DNA of 23,562 nt from Apostichopus parvimensis (Eukaryota; Echinodermata; Holothuroidea; Aspidochirotida; Stichopodidae): NCBI GenBank assembly GCA_000934455.1, contig KN886063.1, forward strand, positions 65,509 through 89,070, written 5' to 3'. Below the pieces are notes generated by a model. That model saw only the letters and a list, made by a program, of their open reading frames with translations. It was not told the DNA's origin and did no database searches. Every line of letters begins with the position of its first letter. Position 1 is the stretch's first letter. The translations under genes were made by a program, and so were the position numbers. Shown piece by piece: positions 9,560 through 19,794 of the stretch.

Positions 9560-9945
9560 TCCAGCTACCATCCCTTTTTGTCCTCCCTAATGTATTATGA
9601 GATCTACAAGGCTGAAAGATGCCACACCCCTAATGACCCTAAATGACCTTTGACCTCCACAAAACACAATAGGCTTCTTCTACTTAATGTGGTTCTCCTT
9701 CACATGAAATACAAGATTGATTCAAGCTTTCCTACTTGAGATTTTATGTTTACAAGGTTTTCACAATTTGACCCCTGGTGACCCCAAATGACCTATGACC
9801 TTAACCAAAAACAATATCCTCTTCCTAAATGTGGTTCTCTTACACACGAAATATGAGATTGGTCCAAGCTTCCCTTCTTGAGATATCTTGTTTACAAGGT
9901 ATTCACAATTTGACAGCTGGTGACCCCAAGATGCCACACCCACCC
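9560..9945 (+). repeat. Tandem repeat, period about 144 bp, two full units plus remnants
   Basis: Units run 9634-9778 and 9779-9920, with a partial unit from 9921. Each begins TGACCC(C/T)AAATGACC, then carries CAATA..CTTCT, AATGTGGTTCTC, CACA.GAAATA..AGATTG, CAAGCTT.CCT.CTTGAGAT, and TTTACAAGG.ATTCACAATTTGAC. AAGATGCCACACCC occurs at both edges (9616-9629 and 9928-9941). A decayed unit containing ACAATATCCT and CTACAAGG seems to precede the first. The unit type (TGACC-rich block followed by a CTTGAGATAT-like block) resembles dispersed tandem repeats I have seen in marine invertebrate genomes. That is a general recollection, not a match. Confidence 0.8.
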
Positions 9946-10260
9946 ATTCCCCTCCTAACCTTCAAAAGTTTAACTTATAGTTATTGTTGTTACTTTTTTA
10001 GAAACTTTAAATTTACAAGTTTAATATCCTCTATGATCTATTTGACTTCTATAATTAAGAAATCTGCTGGGGGTATGTCATATTATTTCAATAGAATATA
10101 ATATAAATATTTCTTTAATTGAGTTTCATAATTACTTTCTAAATCAACCTGATATTTTCTATGATAAAATTTGTATCATATATTTTTGTATCATATAATT
10201 TAAATACAAAACTAAGGCTGTCACAAAGCCCAATTAGCAATTGATTTAATGTACAAGAAA

Positions 10261-10311
10261 CTGTTGTCTGCCTGTCTGTCAATCCATCTGTTCGTCTGTC
10301 TGTCTGTCTGT
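10261..10311 (+). repeat. (CTGT)n microsatellite, degenerate
   Basis: CTGTCTGCCTGTCTGTC followed after a short interruption by CGTCTGTCTGTCTGTCTG. It generates the Cys/Ser/Val/Leu-rich frame starting at 10249, which I do not regard as a gene. Confidence 0.8.
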
Positions 10312-10389
10312 TTTATTCATTGCATGTTTAAAAACGTATGGTTCTGCCTTATTATGAGCATTGTATTAATATTTCAATTCCCAGTTCTG

Positions 10390-10605
10390 TTAAACCCACA
10401 TGCGTGGGACTTTTCTATGTGTTGTCTAGATGTATTTCTTTTTTCTGTACAAACTTTAATTTTCTCATTTTTACTTTGTAAGGGACCAGACTTGAAAAGT
10501 TATCTTACTTCTGGTCCCACTGCCTCATTTATATAACTATGTATTAACAATTTGTAAATAATTGTGATTTAATGGCAGAAATAAACGAAAATGAAATTAA
10601 ATAAC
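10390..10605 (+). mobile_element. Probable 3' end of a non-LTR retrotransposon (untranslated)
   Basis: A T-rich stretch leads into a 9-bp perfect stem (GGGACCAGA at 10482-10490, TCTGGTCCC at 10510-10518) with a 19-base loop. An AT-rich segment with AATAAACG then leads to an AAAATGAAATTAAAT tail near 10600. Conserved 3' stem-loops followed by short A-rich repeats are typical of CR1-like LINEs and SINEs that use them. The coding part is absent, as expected for a 5'-truncated copy. The 5' boundary is a guess and the family is unassigned. Confidence 0.4.
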
Positions 10606-10932
10606 AACTAGTATAAAACAGCAAATATTTACAAGGAGTACAAAGCCCTATTAAATATCAACATGAAAACAACATGTAATAAAACAATTGAAAAATATAT
10701 GTATATAGAGGGTGAGTTAGATTCCTAAAAGGTTAACATTTTAATATAAAATGAATGAACAATGACTGAAGTTATATTAATAAAGGTACTAAACAATCAA
10801 ACTGGATGAATATATATTGCAGCACAATAAATGAAGGAATCCCTTTGAAGTTGAATTCTGTACTTCGGCAAGATATTCAAGGTTTCTGCTCAATTTAATT
10901 CTAAGGTTATTTGGTGTTTGCCAACTCATAAC
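10606..10932. other. Gene-free AT-rich stretch
   Basis: AT-rich sequence with no recognisable gene or element. It ends in the left target duplication CTCATAAC (10925-10932) of the hAT-type element. Confidence 0.5.
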
Positions 10933-11305
10933 CAGTGGCGGAATTAGGGGTATTGGTCAGGGGGGCGAGAATGGTCTGTAGGGGCGCTTTCGACACTATC
11001 TAAGCGGAGCGCCACCACAGGTTGGTGCGGAGCTTACAGACTAGATCGCCGGAAATGACCCTTTCCGGGCCTTGCTAATTTGCAGATAAACGAAGAATAA
11101 ATAGGTGTCATCGCCATTTTGTCAGAAAATTACTGGTCAACAAAATGTGACAAATGTCAATAGGTATTTGTGAGCGCAATGAAAAAAGTCAATAATCGCG
11201 TATAAGTAAAAAGTGGTAAAAAGCTGAAAAGGGCGCCAGCAGTCCATTTGAGTCCGTCAGGGGGGGCATCCGCCCCTTCTGACTGTATGGACCCCCCTGC
11301 CACTG
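10933..11305 (+). mobile_element. hAT-type MITE, complete, 373 bp
   Basis: The left end reads CAGTGGCGGAATTAGGGG and the complement of the right end reads CAGTGGCAGGGGGGTCC, giving short terminal inverted repeats beginning CAGTGGC. The element is flanked by 8-bp sequences CTCATAAC (10925-10932) and CTCACAAC (11306-11313) that differ at one base. An 8-bp target duplication with CAGTGG-type ends is characteristic of the hAT superfamily. The interior is non-coding, so this is a non-autonomous derivative. It is richer in GC and CpG than its surroundings. Confidence 0.85.
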
Positions 11306-11313
11306 CTCACAAC

Positions 11314-11784
11314 ATCTTTCAGAGATGAGCATACAGACGAGGTGAGAAAAAATGAAAAAAACAACAACAAAAAATTAAACATCATGTCAGACCACTTTTG
11401 GATCTTTCTAATACTGGTCTCAAAACAGAGCACTTTTGGCCTCGCATCAATTGGATCATCATCAAACAGGAAGCCGTAGAAGCAATAATGGTTCCGTAAG
11501 AAACCTTAGCTCAAAGTCAAGCTTTTCCTACATATGATGGCATACACATACGAAAAAATACATACAAAAAATAACAAATTTAGGTTATGAGCTGTTAGAG
11601 TCATCGATACAGCAGGTTATAAACGGTGCAAAATCAATTTTGATATCTACCGCCATCAAGATGGAGAAATTCTGGCCCAAATTTTGACGAGAAGAAATAT
11701 AAATGGAAAGTTATTATCATTAACAGCAAAAATATAGTTCATGGTATATGTAATGTGTTTTAATTTTCGATGTGTAATTTTATT
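11314..11784. other. Gene-free stretch, perhaps retroposon body
   Basis: No gene is seen. An A-rich run lies at 11347-11378. The sequence just before 11785 may belong to the retroposon tail described next, but its 5' limit cannot be set. Confidence 0.4.
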
Positions 11785-11823
11785 GCTCATTGATTCAATA
11801 AAGAATCTATCTATCTATCTATA
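11785..11823 (+). mobile_element. Retroposon-like tail with (ATCT)n
   Basis: CATTGATTCAATAAAGAATC runs directly into (TATC)n up to about 11822. An AATAAA-containing 3' end followed by a short tetranucleotide array is a common tail of LINE or SINE copies. The direction would be plus. No body or target duplication is identified, so this could also be a simple microsatellite. Confidence 0.4.
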
Positions 11824-11825
11824 CA

Positions 11826-12646
11826 GATAGGGCAATGGGATACCCAATAAGACATGGCAACACAATATATATCTGGAATTAGGCCTATGTGGAATATGGA
11901 TGTGTTTTATTTGAACAAGTGTAGGTTAGGTCTCAGCACTGAAACACTACCAGGGACTATTAAATCAGTACAATTTAAAACTTTCACACCAAATTTTCCA
12001 AACCACCTGGCAGTTCCTAAATTTCCTGCTTTTTCCCCTCTTTTTTGTCCTCCTTCAGTAAATCTAACATAATCAGTTACATTGTTGTATTCATTTTGTT
12101 TCATTTCAAATGGTCTTAGCAGTTAGCCAATGAATATTCAACAGAAACTGTTTTGCATATATTCAATAATTTGCATATATAACCGACATCCCTACAAAAA
12201 CTTAACGATACAACTATAATTGTTTTTTGACTGATTGTCATACCTCACAACTCAATTTTTTTGAAAAAAAATGTTCCAATAGTTTGCAGAATTTTATCCC
12301 ATAAATATCACCGAATTACCATATTAGTTATATTTTGTGATAGGCATTCTGTATCATTTCTTATCGTAATAACAGTCTGAGCATGGATGTCGCTGAGAAC
12401 TAAAAATTACCCCCCAAGAAAATAGATCTTCCCAAACTGCTATCAAGCGTACATGAAATGTAATAACACCTCTCTGTACACATTTTATAGGAGCCTCATG
12501 ATATCTTTTTGGGTATTAACAAAAATTTGCCAACTTTGCACAAAACAAACAAAATTAAGCTCTAAACAATAAAGACAAAAATTAAAAGCATTAAAAGAAG
12601 ACTTTAAAAGCACAATTCACCAGTGGACTTTGATTTAACCTATTAC
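11826..12646. other. Presumed intron or gene-free DNA
   Basis: AT-rich, with a repeated TTTGCATATAT at about 12154-12180. A minus-strand frame (12104-11907) ends KVLNCTDLIVPGSVSVLRPN and then a stop followed by AATAAAAC. An AG at about 12056 would bring it into phase with the candidate exon at 12747-12647. Acceptor and composition are weak and the plus strand is also open there, so I do not call it. Confidence 0.35.
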
Positions 12647-12747
12647 CATGTTTTCCGATGAACCACTTTTTCATGGTAGTTATTTCCAATATAGATATAC
12701 CGATACTTGTTTCCCCAGGTTCTTCTCTATTAAGATCCATTGAATTT
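12647..12747 (-). CDS. Candidate next coding exon of the minus-strand gene (weak)
   Basis: On the minus strand a pyrimidine-rich acceptor (ACTTTTAGTTGTTTGCATAG) precedes a 101-base open segment that ends in CATG|GTAATA, a moderate donor. The upstream giant exon ends two bases into a codon (AG). This segment supplies one base to complete an AGA arginine codon and then reads on in the open frame NSMDLNREEPGETS...KKWFIGKHG. Phase agreement and an open frame together give some support, but 101 open bases in the right phase are not rare by chance. No domain is recognised. The true next exon may lie elsewhere or beyond the window. Confidence 0.3.
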
Positions 12748-13653
12748 CTATGCAAACAACTAAAAGTATATATCATAACTTCTCAGACTGATGGATATTT
12801 TCACAACACATGTGCATAGGCTCCTCTGGAAAGCAGTGCTTCTGCACTGAGCAGGACTACCCTCACTAAACATGACAGTAATAACAAAAATTATGATATA
12901 GGCAAGCATGATGTTTCTTTTCTTTTTTTAACTTCAATTAAATTTAAGTCAATATTGCCAACTCGGGTGTCTAGTCTGATTTCCTCTTTGCAGTCAACGT
13001 TAATCATGTCCGATATCATCAAGGAAGTGAAAACAAGATATGTTAATGACTTAACAGGAAGTCGAAGGAAGAGATAACACATAGCCTTCGTACTAGCTGC
13101 ATAGTATCATGTGATATGACATGTACAGCAGTCTATACATGGCATTTGACAAGGTTTTCCTATAGAATGGTACGATTGAATCAAATCAATGGGTTCTCAC
13201 ATTTTTTTTTTTCAGTAAATTTATTTCCTCTCCATGATCTACTTCATGATAGGCAAATAAAGAGAGGGATTGGCAGGCTGGGACTCCGGTGTCAAGATAT
13301 TTTAATCCCCTGCAGTGCAATAAAGCTTTTTAATATATCTTACTTGACTTTAATTCATTTATTTGTTTTATCGCCAATTGTGTACAATGGGAAAGGAAGT
13401 CTGACTTGTGACCATTTTTACACTTGATCGTATTATTTGTATAGACACATATTTCTATCTTTATATTTTGTTATCTTTCTTATAAGACATGCTGTACGTG
13501 CGAATACATGAATTTCCTTCTTGGAGAAATATAGTTTTACTTACTTAATAACTTACTTATTGATACTTGTTAACTCTGTACTACCAAAGCAATGACGTGT
13601 TTTCTTGTAATACTATCAGTACACAGATTTGGTTGGTTTAAATGTAATCTTAC
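12748..13653 (-). other. Intron following the giant exon (presumed)
   Basis: This lies downstream, in the sense of the minus-strand gene, of the strong splice donor. It is AT-rich and contains no domain-bearing frame. Its 3' limit depends on whether the weak candidate exon at 12747-12647 is real. Confidence 0.5.
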
Positions 13654-13654
13654 C
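13648..13654 (-). other. Splice donor of the giant exon
   Basis: Read on the minus strand the junction is CTACAG|GTAAGATTAC, close to the metazoan consensus CAG|GTAAGT. The stop codon that formally ends the long frame (TAA at 13652-13650) is formed by the donor itself, so the protein does not end here. The exon leaves two bases (AG) of a codon to be completed by the next exon. Confidence 0.88.
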
Positions 13655-16600
13655 TGTAGACAGGACTCCACTCTCTACCATTCTCCATCTCTGTTTTACT
13701 TCCTCTGTAGTCTACCCTCTCCCCTATATCACCCTCTTCTTCATCAAAGTCGTTGCTAGCTGCTACGACGACAACTGCTGCCGGTATTAAGTCAGGCGAT
13801 GGAAAACCAGGCGATGGAAAACTAGTAACTAACTTATAATGTGAAGTGGATGACTGATCCTGTGAAAGACTTTTGACATCCAAATGGTGGCTCCCTTTGT
13901 CAAATACATGGGACAGCTGTTCCTGAGGGACACTAAAATCTGTCATTGTGTCCCTTACAGAAGCGGCCATTTCTCTTCCATCGTTTTGGAATCGGCCTCC
14001 GGTAGCAAACTTTCCTTTCGAAAGATTCAAATGTTCGGAGTGATCTGCGAGTGCATTTTCAATATGGTATCCGGGCAACCTTTTCCAAGAATCTCTGCTC
14101 TCTCCGAGGGAAATTTCCTTGACCTTTACCTGTTTTAATCTGTCTTCAAGAATGGTGGAGTGGGTAGTTGGAAATTTTGATCGACGATAAAATTGCCTAA
14201 GTTGCGATGTGTCTTCCATTTTTGCAGATGATCCGTACATGTCATGAACGAAACCATTTTTGGTCGAATAATTCGTTCTCTTGCCTTGTAAACCGACACT
14301 CCTAAATTCATCACCACCGCTGCAAGACTCAACAAAGCCATCTCCGGGACCTCTGTTGAGGTTTCTCTGGTCTATCGGGTCATTTGCACCAGTTATTTTG
14401 TCCCAATCGATTTGTGTAACGTTTTGATACAATGTCACGCCATTTACATGTGCGATGTTATCGTCAGTGTGTGATCTCTCGTTAACTTCTCTGCCATCCA
14501 TATCAGAATGGACAGCATTCTTCACACCATCTCCCCAAAATGAAGTCTGTCTCCTTTCAGTTGCTATTTCATTCTTGTCCAGACCAGTATGTGAGAAATC
14601 ATTGTCCAAATATGGAGGCATATAGAGGGCAGCATTCGAGGGTAACTGTAATGGAGACCGCCTACGTTTGCCGGAGATGGTAATAGATAGATCGCGTTCA
14701 GGAATTGGTGGAGGAACTCTGCTCGGACTGTTTGGTGGACTGTTGTCATGGTTACAGACGTCATCGGCTACATCAGGTGTGTTATAACGCCGGTCGGGAG
14801 CTATTACGCTAAAGTTATCGTATCGGAATGCTGGTGCTCTTCTAATTTTACCTAAATTTTTGGTATTTTGATTTCGATCAGAATGGAAAGATACATTGGA
14901 TCTAAGATCTTTTGTCTCTAAAGGTGAATTTTCACAAATTGCTCGGAAGTTTTGCTGGTCACCCGTCATTTCCGAAACTGAATTTTCTCTCCTCCAATAT
15001 TCCTTTCGAAAGCGATCGACTTTTCCGCCCATATCGGATTTATCTGCCGCTCTTGTCGTCGGGAAAGACAAGGACCTAACTCGATGACCGAGCGCTTCCG
15101 ATGTTTGCCGGCGTTTCGAGAGGTCACCGTTTGCCTTCCAGTCCGACTGCTTACCACTCGTGTCGCTTGGAATATTTTCCTTCGATGAATTCTGATTCAC
15201 CTGATTCGGTTTATATTGGCCAAACTCGCGGGAATTAAAGCCGTCTCCGTTATTCGAAGAGAGTTGACTCCCGTAAAAGTTTCTAGCGTTATTGTTAGGG
15301 TCGTCCTTAAGATTTGGAAAGGGTGGAGAAATAGGAGGGCTTTCCGGTACTGACCTACCCGAATGGCACGAACAGCTGCAGCATTTGTGGCTTTCTGATT
15401 GGATATCCGGAATGGGGATGACAGAATAATTCGAAACAAATTTGTCTTTGTTTCTTTGGGTCCTCGGTATGAGCGGGTACAGTGGCGGGTGAATATAGGA
15501 CCTGTGACCGTTTAATCCATCTGCGACTCGCAAATCATGCTCGACTCTTTGCGACCCCGAGGAAATTTCAGACGGACTCGCGGGAGTCGCGAATTGTTGA
15601 AGAACGTTTCTGACAGAGTTGTTCTCGATAAAAAGAGAATCGCTCAGAGGGGGCAGAGGGCCTCTCGCTCCGATCGTATCCTCCCATTTCGCCGTTAAAT
15701 TTCTCACCGTACAATTTTCTAACTTGAACTGAGATTGGCTCTGGCTGGAGAAACTCGAGCTGTGACTCCTCGGAAACGGCAAGCCCACTCCCGACGACCA
15801 TGAGGTAGCTATGGATAAAGTCGACGAATTCAAACTGTTCTTACTCTCTTGATCCGTGGAGGATGGGGACAGCTTCGTCAGACTCGACGCGACTCTCCGA
15901 CTGAAACTGGGAGACGACTGAGCCGAGACGCTCAGATTAGCTTCCTTTAGAGCTTTAAATTTAGGACTTGACAAAAGAGAATCGTTGAGATTTCTTTCCC
16001 TCGATGAGTTCTGAATCGACGATAGAGACTGGACGTGACTCTTATGCTGCGCCCCAGGTGCATTCTGGGTATCAACAGGATGTCCTCTCCTATAAAAGAT
16101 GGTTGAAGAGTCATGGTGCACATTTCTTGCATCCATCTCTCCAATAGTTCTTACGGAAGACATGAAACTTGCATCGTTCTGATTCGGCGAAAGTGTGCTC
16201 TGCGATTCTGCGGAATCTTCTCTCCAAGAAGTTGCTGCACTCGTCGACCGATTTTGTTCGGTCGGACTTAAAGGACATGGGTCGTGAATAAGCATTTGGG
16301 AAATGCTGCGAAGATTCTCTCTGCTGTAAAAGTCCCCGTCTTTGGAATTTGCACGATCAGAATAGATAGGATTTGAAATGCATAAACCGTCCGGAGTTTT
16401 CTGCTGCTGTACACTGTCGCAACTCTTGTACACGCTAAATTCTTGCGACAGTGACCGTTGGCAAAACTCGCCGTTTACGACGGTGTCGTCCGATTGATGA
16501 CTACCCCGAGTTTCATTAATTTTCAGCTGTTCTATACTTACAGCTGGAGGACTCCGATCCGGAGTGAACTCAAAGGCTGTCTGGGGGTCTGTCTGTATTT

Positions 16601-17261
16601 CTTCCTTGGAAATTGGAGGGCCATGGTTGGGCCAATACGAAGTCTCGGATTTGGTTTGGTATGTCTCGTGTTGACTGTCGTAAGTAACATGGTAACAAGG
16701 GTCATCGGTTTCTGACCGATGCTTATGCAACATCGGTGGGAAATCTACACAAAATTGATCGTCAACATGTTTGGACAACTGATAGTCCTGACCTGATGAT
16801 ATCATTGACTGTCTTGAAGAGGTCACATGATCATTTGGATATGTCACCTGATTATGTGGATAATTCTCTTTCTGACTTTGATAAGATGAAAATGAGTCTG
16901 AATAGCACAATGATGATTCCCGGAGCTGACCGTGGTCGGTCGTTCTCGGGTGAGGACTAACTCTGATGAGGTCGGGGGTCATTTTCCTCTCGACTCTTTG
17001 ACCGTTATGGCAAACTTCATGGTTTGCCATTTCGTGGAAATCGACGTCGTTCCGAGAGTAGTTGTGATTCGAAGGAGAGGACTGATTAGCCTCTGTCCAA
17101 TCACGTAACACCGTCATGATATCCCGGCAATCTTCGACAGCAACGGGTGCTCGACTTCTGTGTGATGTTGCGATATAGTGGTACGGTTGTGAGGAACTAA
17201 TCTGTCCTCTCATGGAAGCGGTGGTGTCGCTCTCAAAAGAAGACATGACTTTTTCTTTCAT
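13654..17261 (-). CDS. Giant exon of an unrecognised Ser-rich, probably disordered protein
   Basis: About 1202 codons stay open on the minus strand, far beyond chance in AT-rich DNA, and GC and CpG rise over this stretch. I do not recognise the family. The product is rich in Ser, with many Asn, Asp, Arg and Pro, and has no evident signal peptide, membrane segment or long coiled coil. It looks intracellular and scaffold-like. Visible features are a cysteine cluster CCSCSC (residues 627-632), SP-rich stretches such as ESPPISPPFP (640-649), a class II SH3-type motif PPIPER (851-856), YQNV (945-948, a Grb2-type SH2 pattern if phosphorylated), a basic KRRR (865-868), an Ala/Val run (1161-1168) and an acidic DFDEEEGD (1171-1178). 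The start is the first Met, directly after CAG. An in-frame TGA lies two codons upstream (17267-17265), so either translation starts here (or at Met6) or a splice acceptor AG precedes the ATG. The 3' end is a splice donor, so the protein is incomplete. Cytoskeletal or junctional adaptors often have such an exon, but that is only analogy. Confidence 0.93.
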
Positions 17262-19794
17262 CTGTCAAGCTACAGTAAACCAAGTACAAGATCAGCGGTA
17301 AATTCCCTTGACTCATTCCAGCTGGAATAATCAAGCCCATTATTCCATTTTAGGCTTTCCAATGAAAGCTTGTCCAGCTAGGAATCTGTGCAAAGGAAAG
17401 AATATAGAGAAAGCAGGTTGCACTAGGAATTCATAAATTCGTCCATCTAATCATCTGGTAATTATAAAGTGATGTATGTAAACTAAAGTTTCTCTCTAAT
17501 TTTGCTTAAAACCGTTAAGACAAAATGTCTAAAAAATTTAATGTAAAAAATTGAAACAAGTTATTTCAAAGTTTGAGAGACATTTATATTCAATGTATTT
17601 AAGTAGCACTGTGAAGGTGTGGCCTTGTTTGCAGTGTTGTCATGGCAACAAGGTCCAAACATGGCAGCATTTTCTTAACTTCCAATCACGCCAAGCTTCG
17701 ATCACTTTATCTAAGTCCCTTCAAAACAAACTTTTGCGCTCCATTGCTGGATTTTCCGTTTCAAAATTACTCAACGCACACATATAACGTTCAAAGTATG
17801 ATAACAACTGAAACCTTAACTCGTTAGACTGTAATTCGTTAATTGCCCTCAGACAGTTTTGTTACATAATTAGCATAATTTACCATCAGATCAATGATTC
17901 CCTGTCTCAAATATCATCTCAGTTGTTGAAACTATTATTTGAAAGACAATTTGAAAATTTCAGTTAATAGTTGTATTTTAGATAGAAAACAAACTTAAAG
18001 CTACCTGCTGATTAAATTAAACTATCACAAAACCAAAAACAATCAAACGGGCTTGATCTTCTCAAGTGATTCCAAACAAAAGTTTCCTTTCTAAACATCG
18101 AAACTTTCTGTTCATCTATCATTTATGATGAGTCATATGGCCCAATGGAATAACTGAAAGTTACTACTAATCCTTTAGGCTTGATGTTAAACTTGTACAG
18201 ATCTGTAACTATGGAGTCAGGACTAGAGCATTTTTCGTTACCAGCCCAGACCCGGTGCAACCCTGAGTCCTCGGCCCTAGCACTGCCAGTTGGATCAGTG
18301 AGCCAACAGCAATTTACCCTACCCTTAATTAGTTTGCCACTGGTTGGGAAGTAGTAGTACAGTAGTGTAGGGAAGCTAGGGCTCATGGTTTCCAGTTTGC
18401 CCAAGACCCCCTTTACAAAGTCAGCAATACTTACCATCCAAAATGTGAATGAATGATTTTTGGTTCAAGCAATCCACGTTCCACTGTACCTACCCTCCCC
18501 TGCCCCCCCCCTCCCCCATTCACCTCCACCAACTTTCTAAAAAATACTGTTGCTACAAAGATGTACTTGCTTCCAATTTTCCATGTTAGTACCATTGCCT
18601 CATGAACTACTGATAAAATCATGACATATCGGTGACCTAAAATATCCTTGCCATAAAAGTTATCCAAATCTGCTTGACAACATGCCTGCCCCCAATAGTT
18701 CCCCACTCCTCCCCAACTAATTTTCACATAGGCATGGTGCACCATAGGTGGCAAATTCAAAACACTCCTGCCACTCCTGCCATCCCCCCCCCTTCTTCCC
18801 CTCCCCATCACTATCCACCCAGGTGTCTGTGTCCCCGCTTTGTCTTTCAAACAAACGATAAAGATGCATTAATATCACTCAGTAAGAGATAACTGTTTTT
18901 TAATCCCTCCCTTAATCCTAATCCTTGATGCTACCCAACTATAGCACAAACATGAAACTAAAGAAAATGTAAAAAACAACCTTACCATGACCTCAAAAAA
19001 TGTATTCCTTGCAAATCTATATAAGAACGCCAACAAAGTTCCTCTGCTCCTGCAAGACAATTTTAAAAATTAAGCCAAAAAAATGAGCGAGACATGAGTT
19101 TTCTTCTCTCTCCATACGGGATGCTCATTCCGTTATGGGATACCCCACAGTGATGTGTGCATGTACCGGTTTCTCTCTAAATAGAACCCTTGTTTACGGC
19201 TCTTTGAGATAAGCAAGAAGATGAAGACAATACCTGCCTCTCCTGACTACCTAGGATAACTTATTGATCCTCTTTTCAAATGAAAGGAACGATTCCTGAT
19301 GGGTGATCCAAGGAGAGTATAGTTTGTATGCTTTTAACAAGATTATTGATTTTTTTTTTGGGACACAGCTATTCAAATTTAAGTTTCCAGTTATAAGGGT
19401 AGAGGAACAGAGTTGTTTGCCTGAGTCACGACCGAGGACATATCTCTGATGGGAGGAATGTGTCGGACGAAATTCTTTGAGTAATCAGAGAGGGGTACAA
19501 TCGCCGTCCCGTGTGTGAATATAGATTACGACTGGGTTGAATGACTGATGGATTGTAAACAACTTGTTTTGATTTAGGCTCATCCTGAGACGAGATCAAT
19601 ATTTTACCCCATAAAAGTCACCAACATGATGATATCAATGGAGCCAGTGGAATCAGAGGCCCATAATTAAATGTGAATGTTGGTATAAAGCAAATTAAAC
19701 TTTTTGTAATGTTCGGTTCAAAATTCCTGATTGGGAAGGAATCATGATGACAGAAAATTAGCAAATTAAAATTAAAAGCAGACTAGATATAGGT
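17262..19794. other. Presumed intron upstream of the giant exon
   Basis: If the gene has upstream exons, this is intronic. It is AT-rich with C-rich patches near 18494-18519 and 18783-18792. A minus-strand GGATG|GTAAGT at about 18433 is a strong-looking donor. The matching upstream AG at about 18485 (GTAGGTACAG) lacks a pyrimidine tract, so I do not call an exon. The open frames at 18437-18123 and 18850-18431 have no recognisable domains. Confidence 0.45.

Noticed and set aside
10249..10536. 95-codon plus-strand frame with CLSVC-type repeats
   Set aside because: Driven by a CTGT microsatellite and T-rich retroposon 3' sequence; its hydrophobicity is an artefact of T-rich codons.
11907..12104. 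Terminal coding exon of the minus-strand gene
   Set aside because: Phase could fit the weak exon at 12747-12647, but the acceptor is poor, composition looks non-coding and the opposite strand is equally open.
18431..18485. Minus-strand exon ending GGATG|GTAAGT
   Set aside because: The donor is good but the only nearby upstream AG lacks a pyrimidine tract and lies in a G-rich run; unsupported without transcripts.
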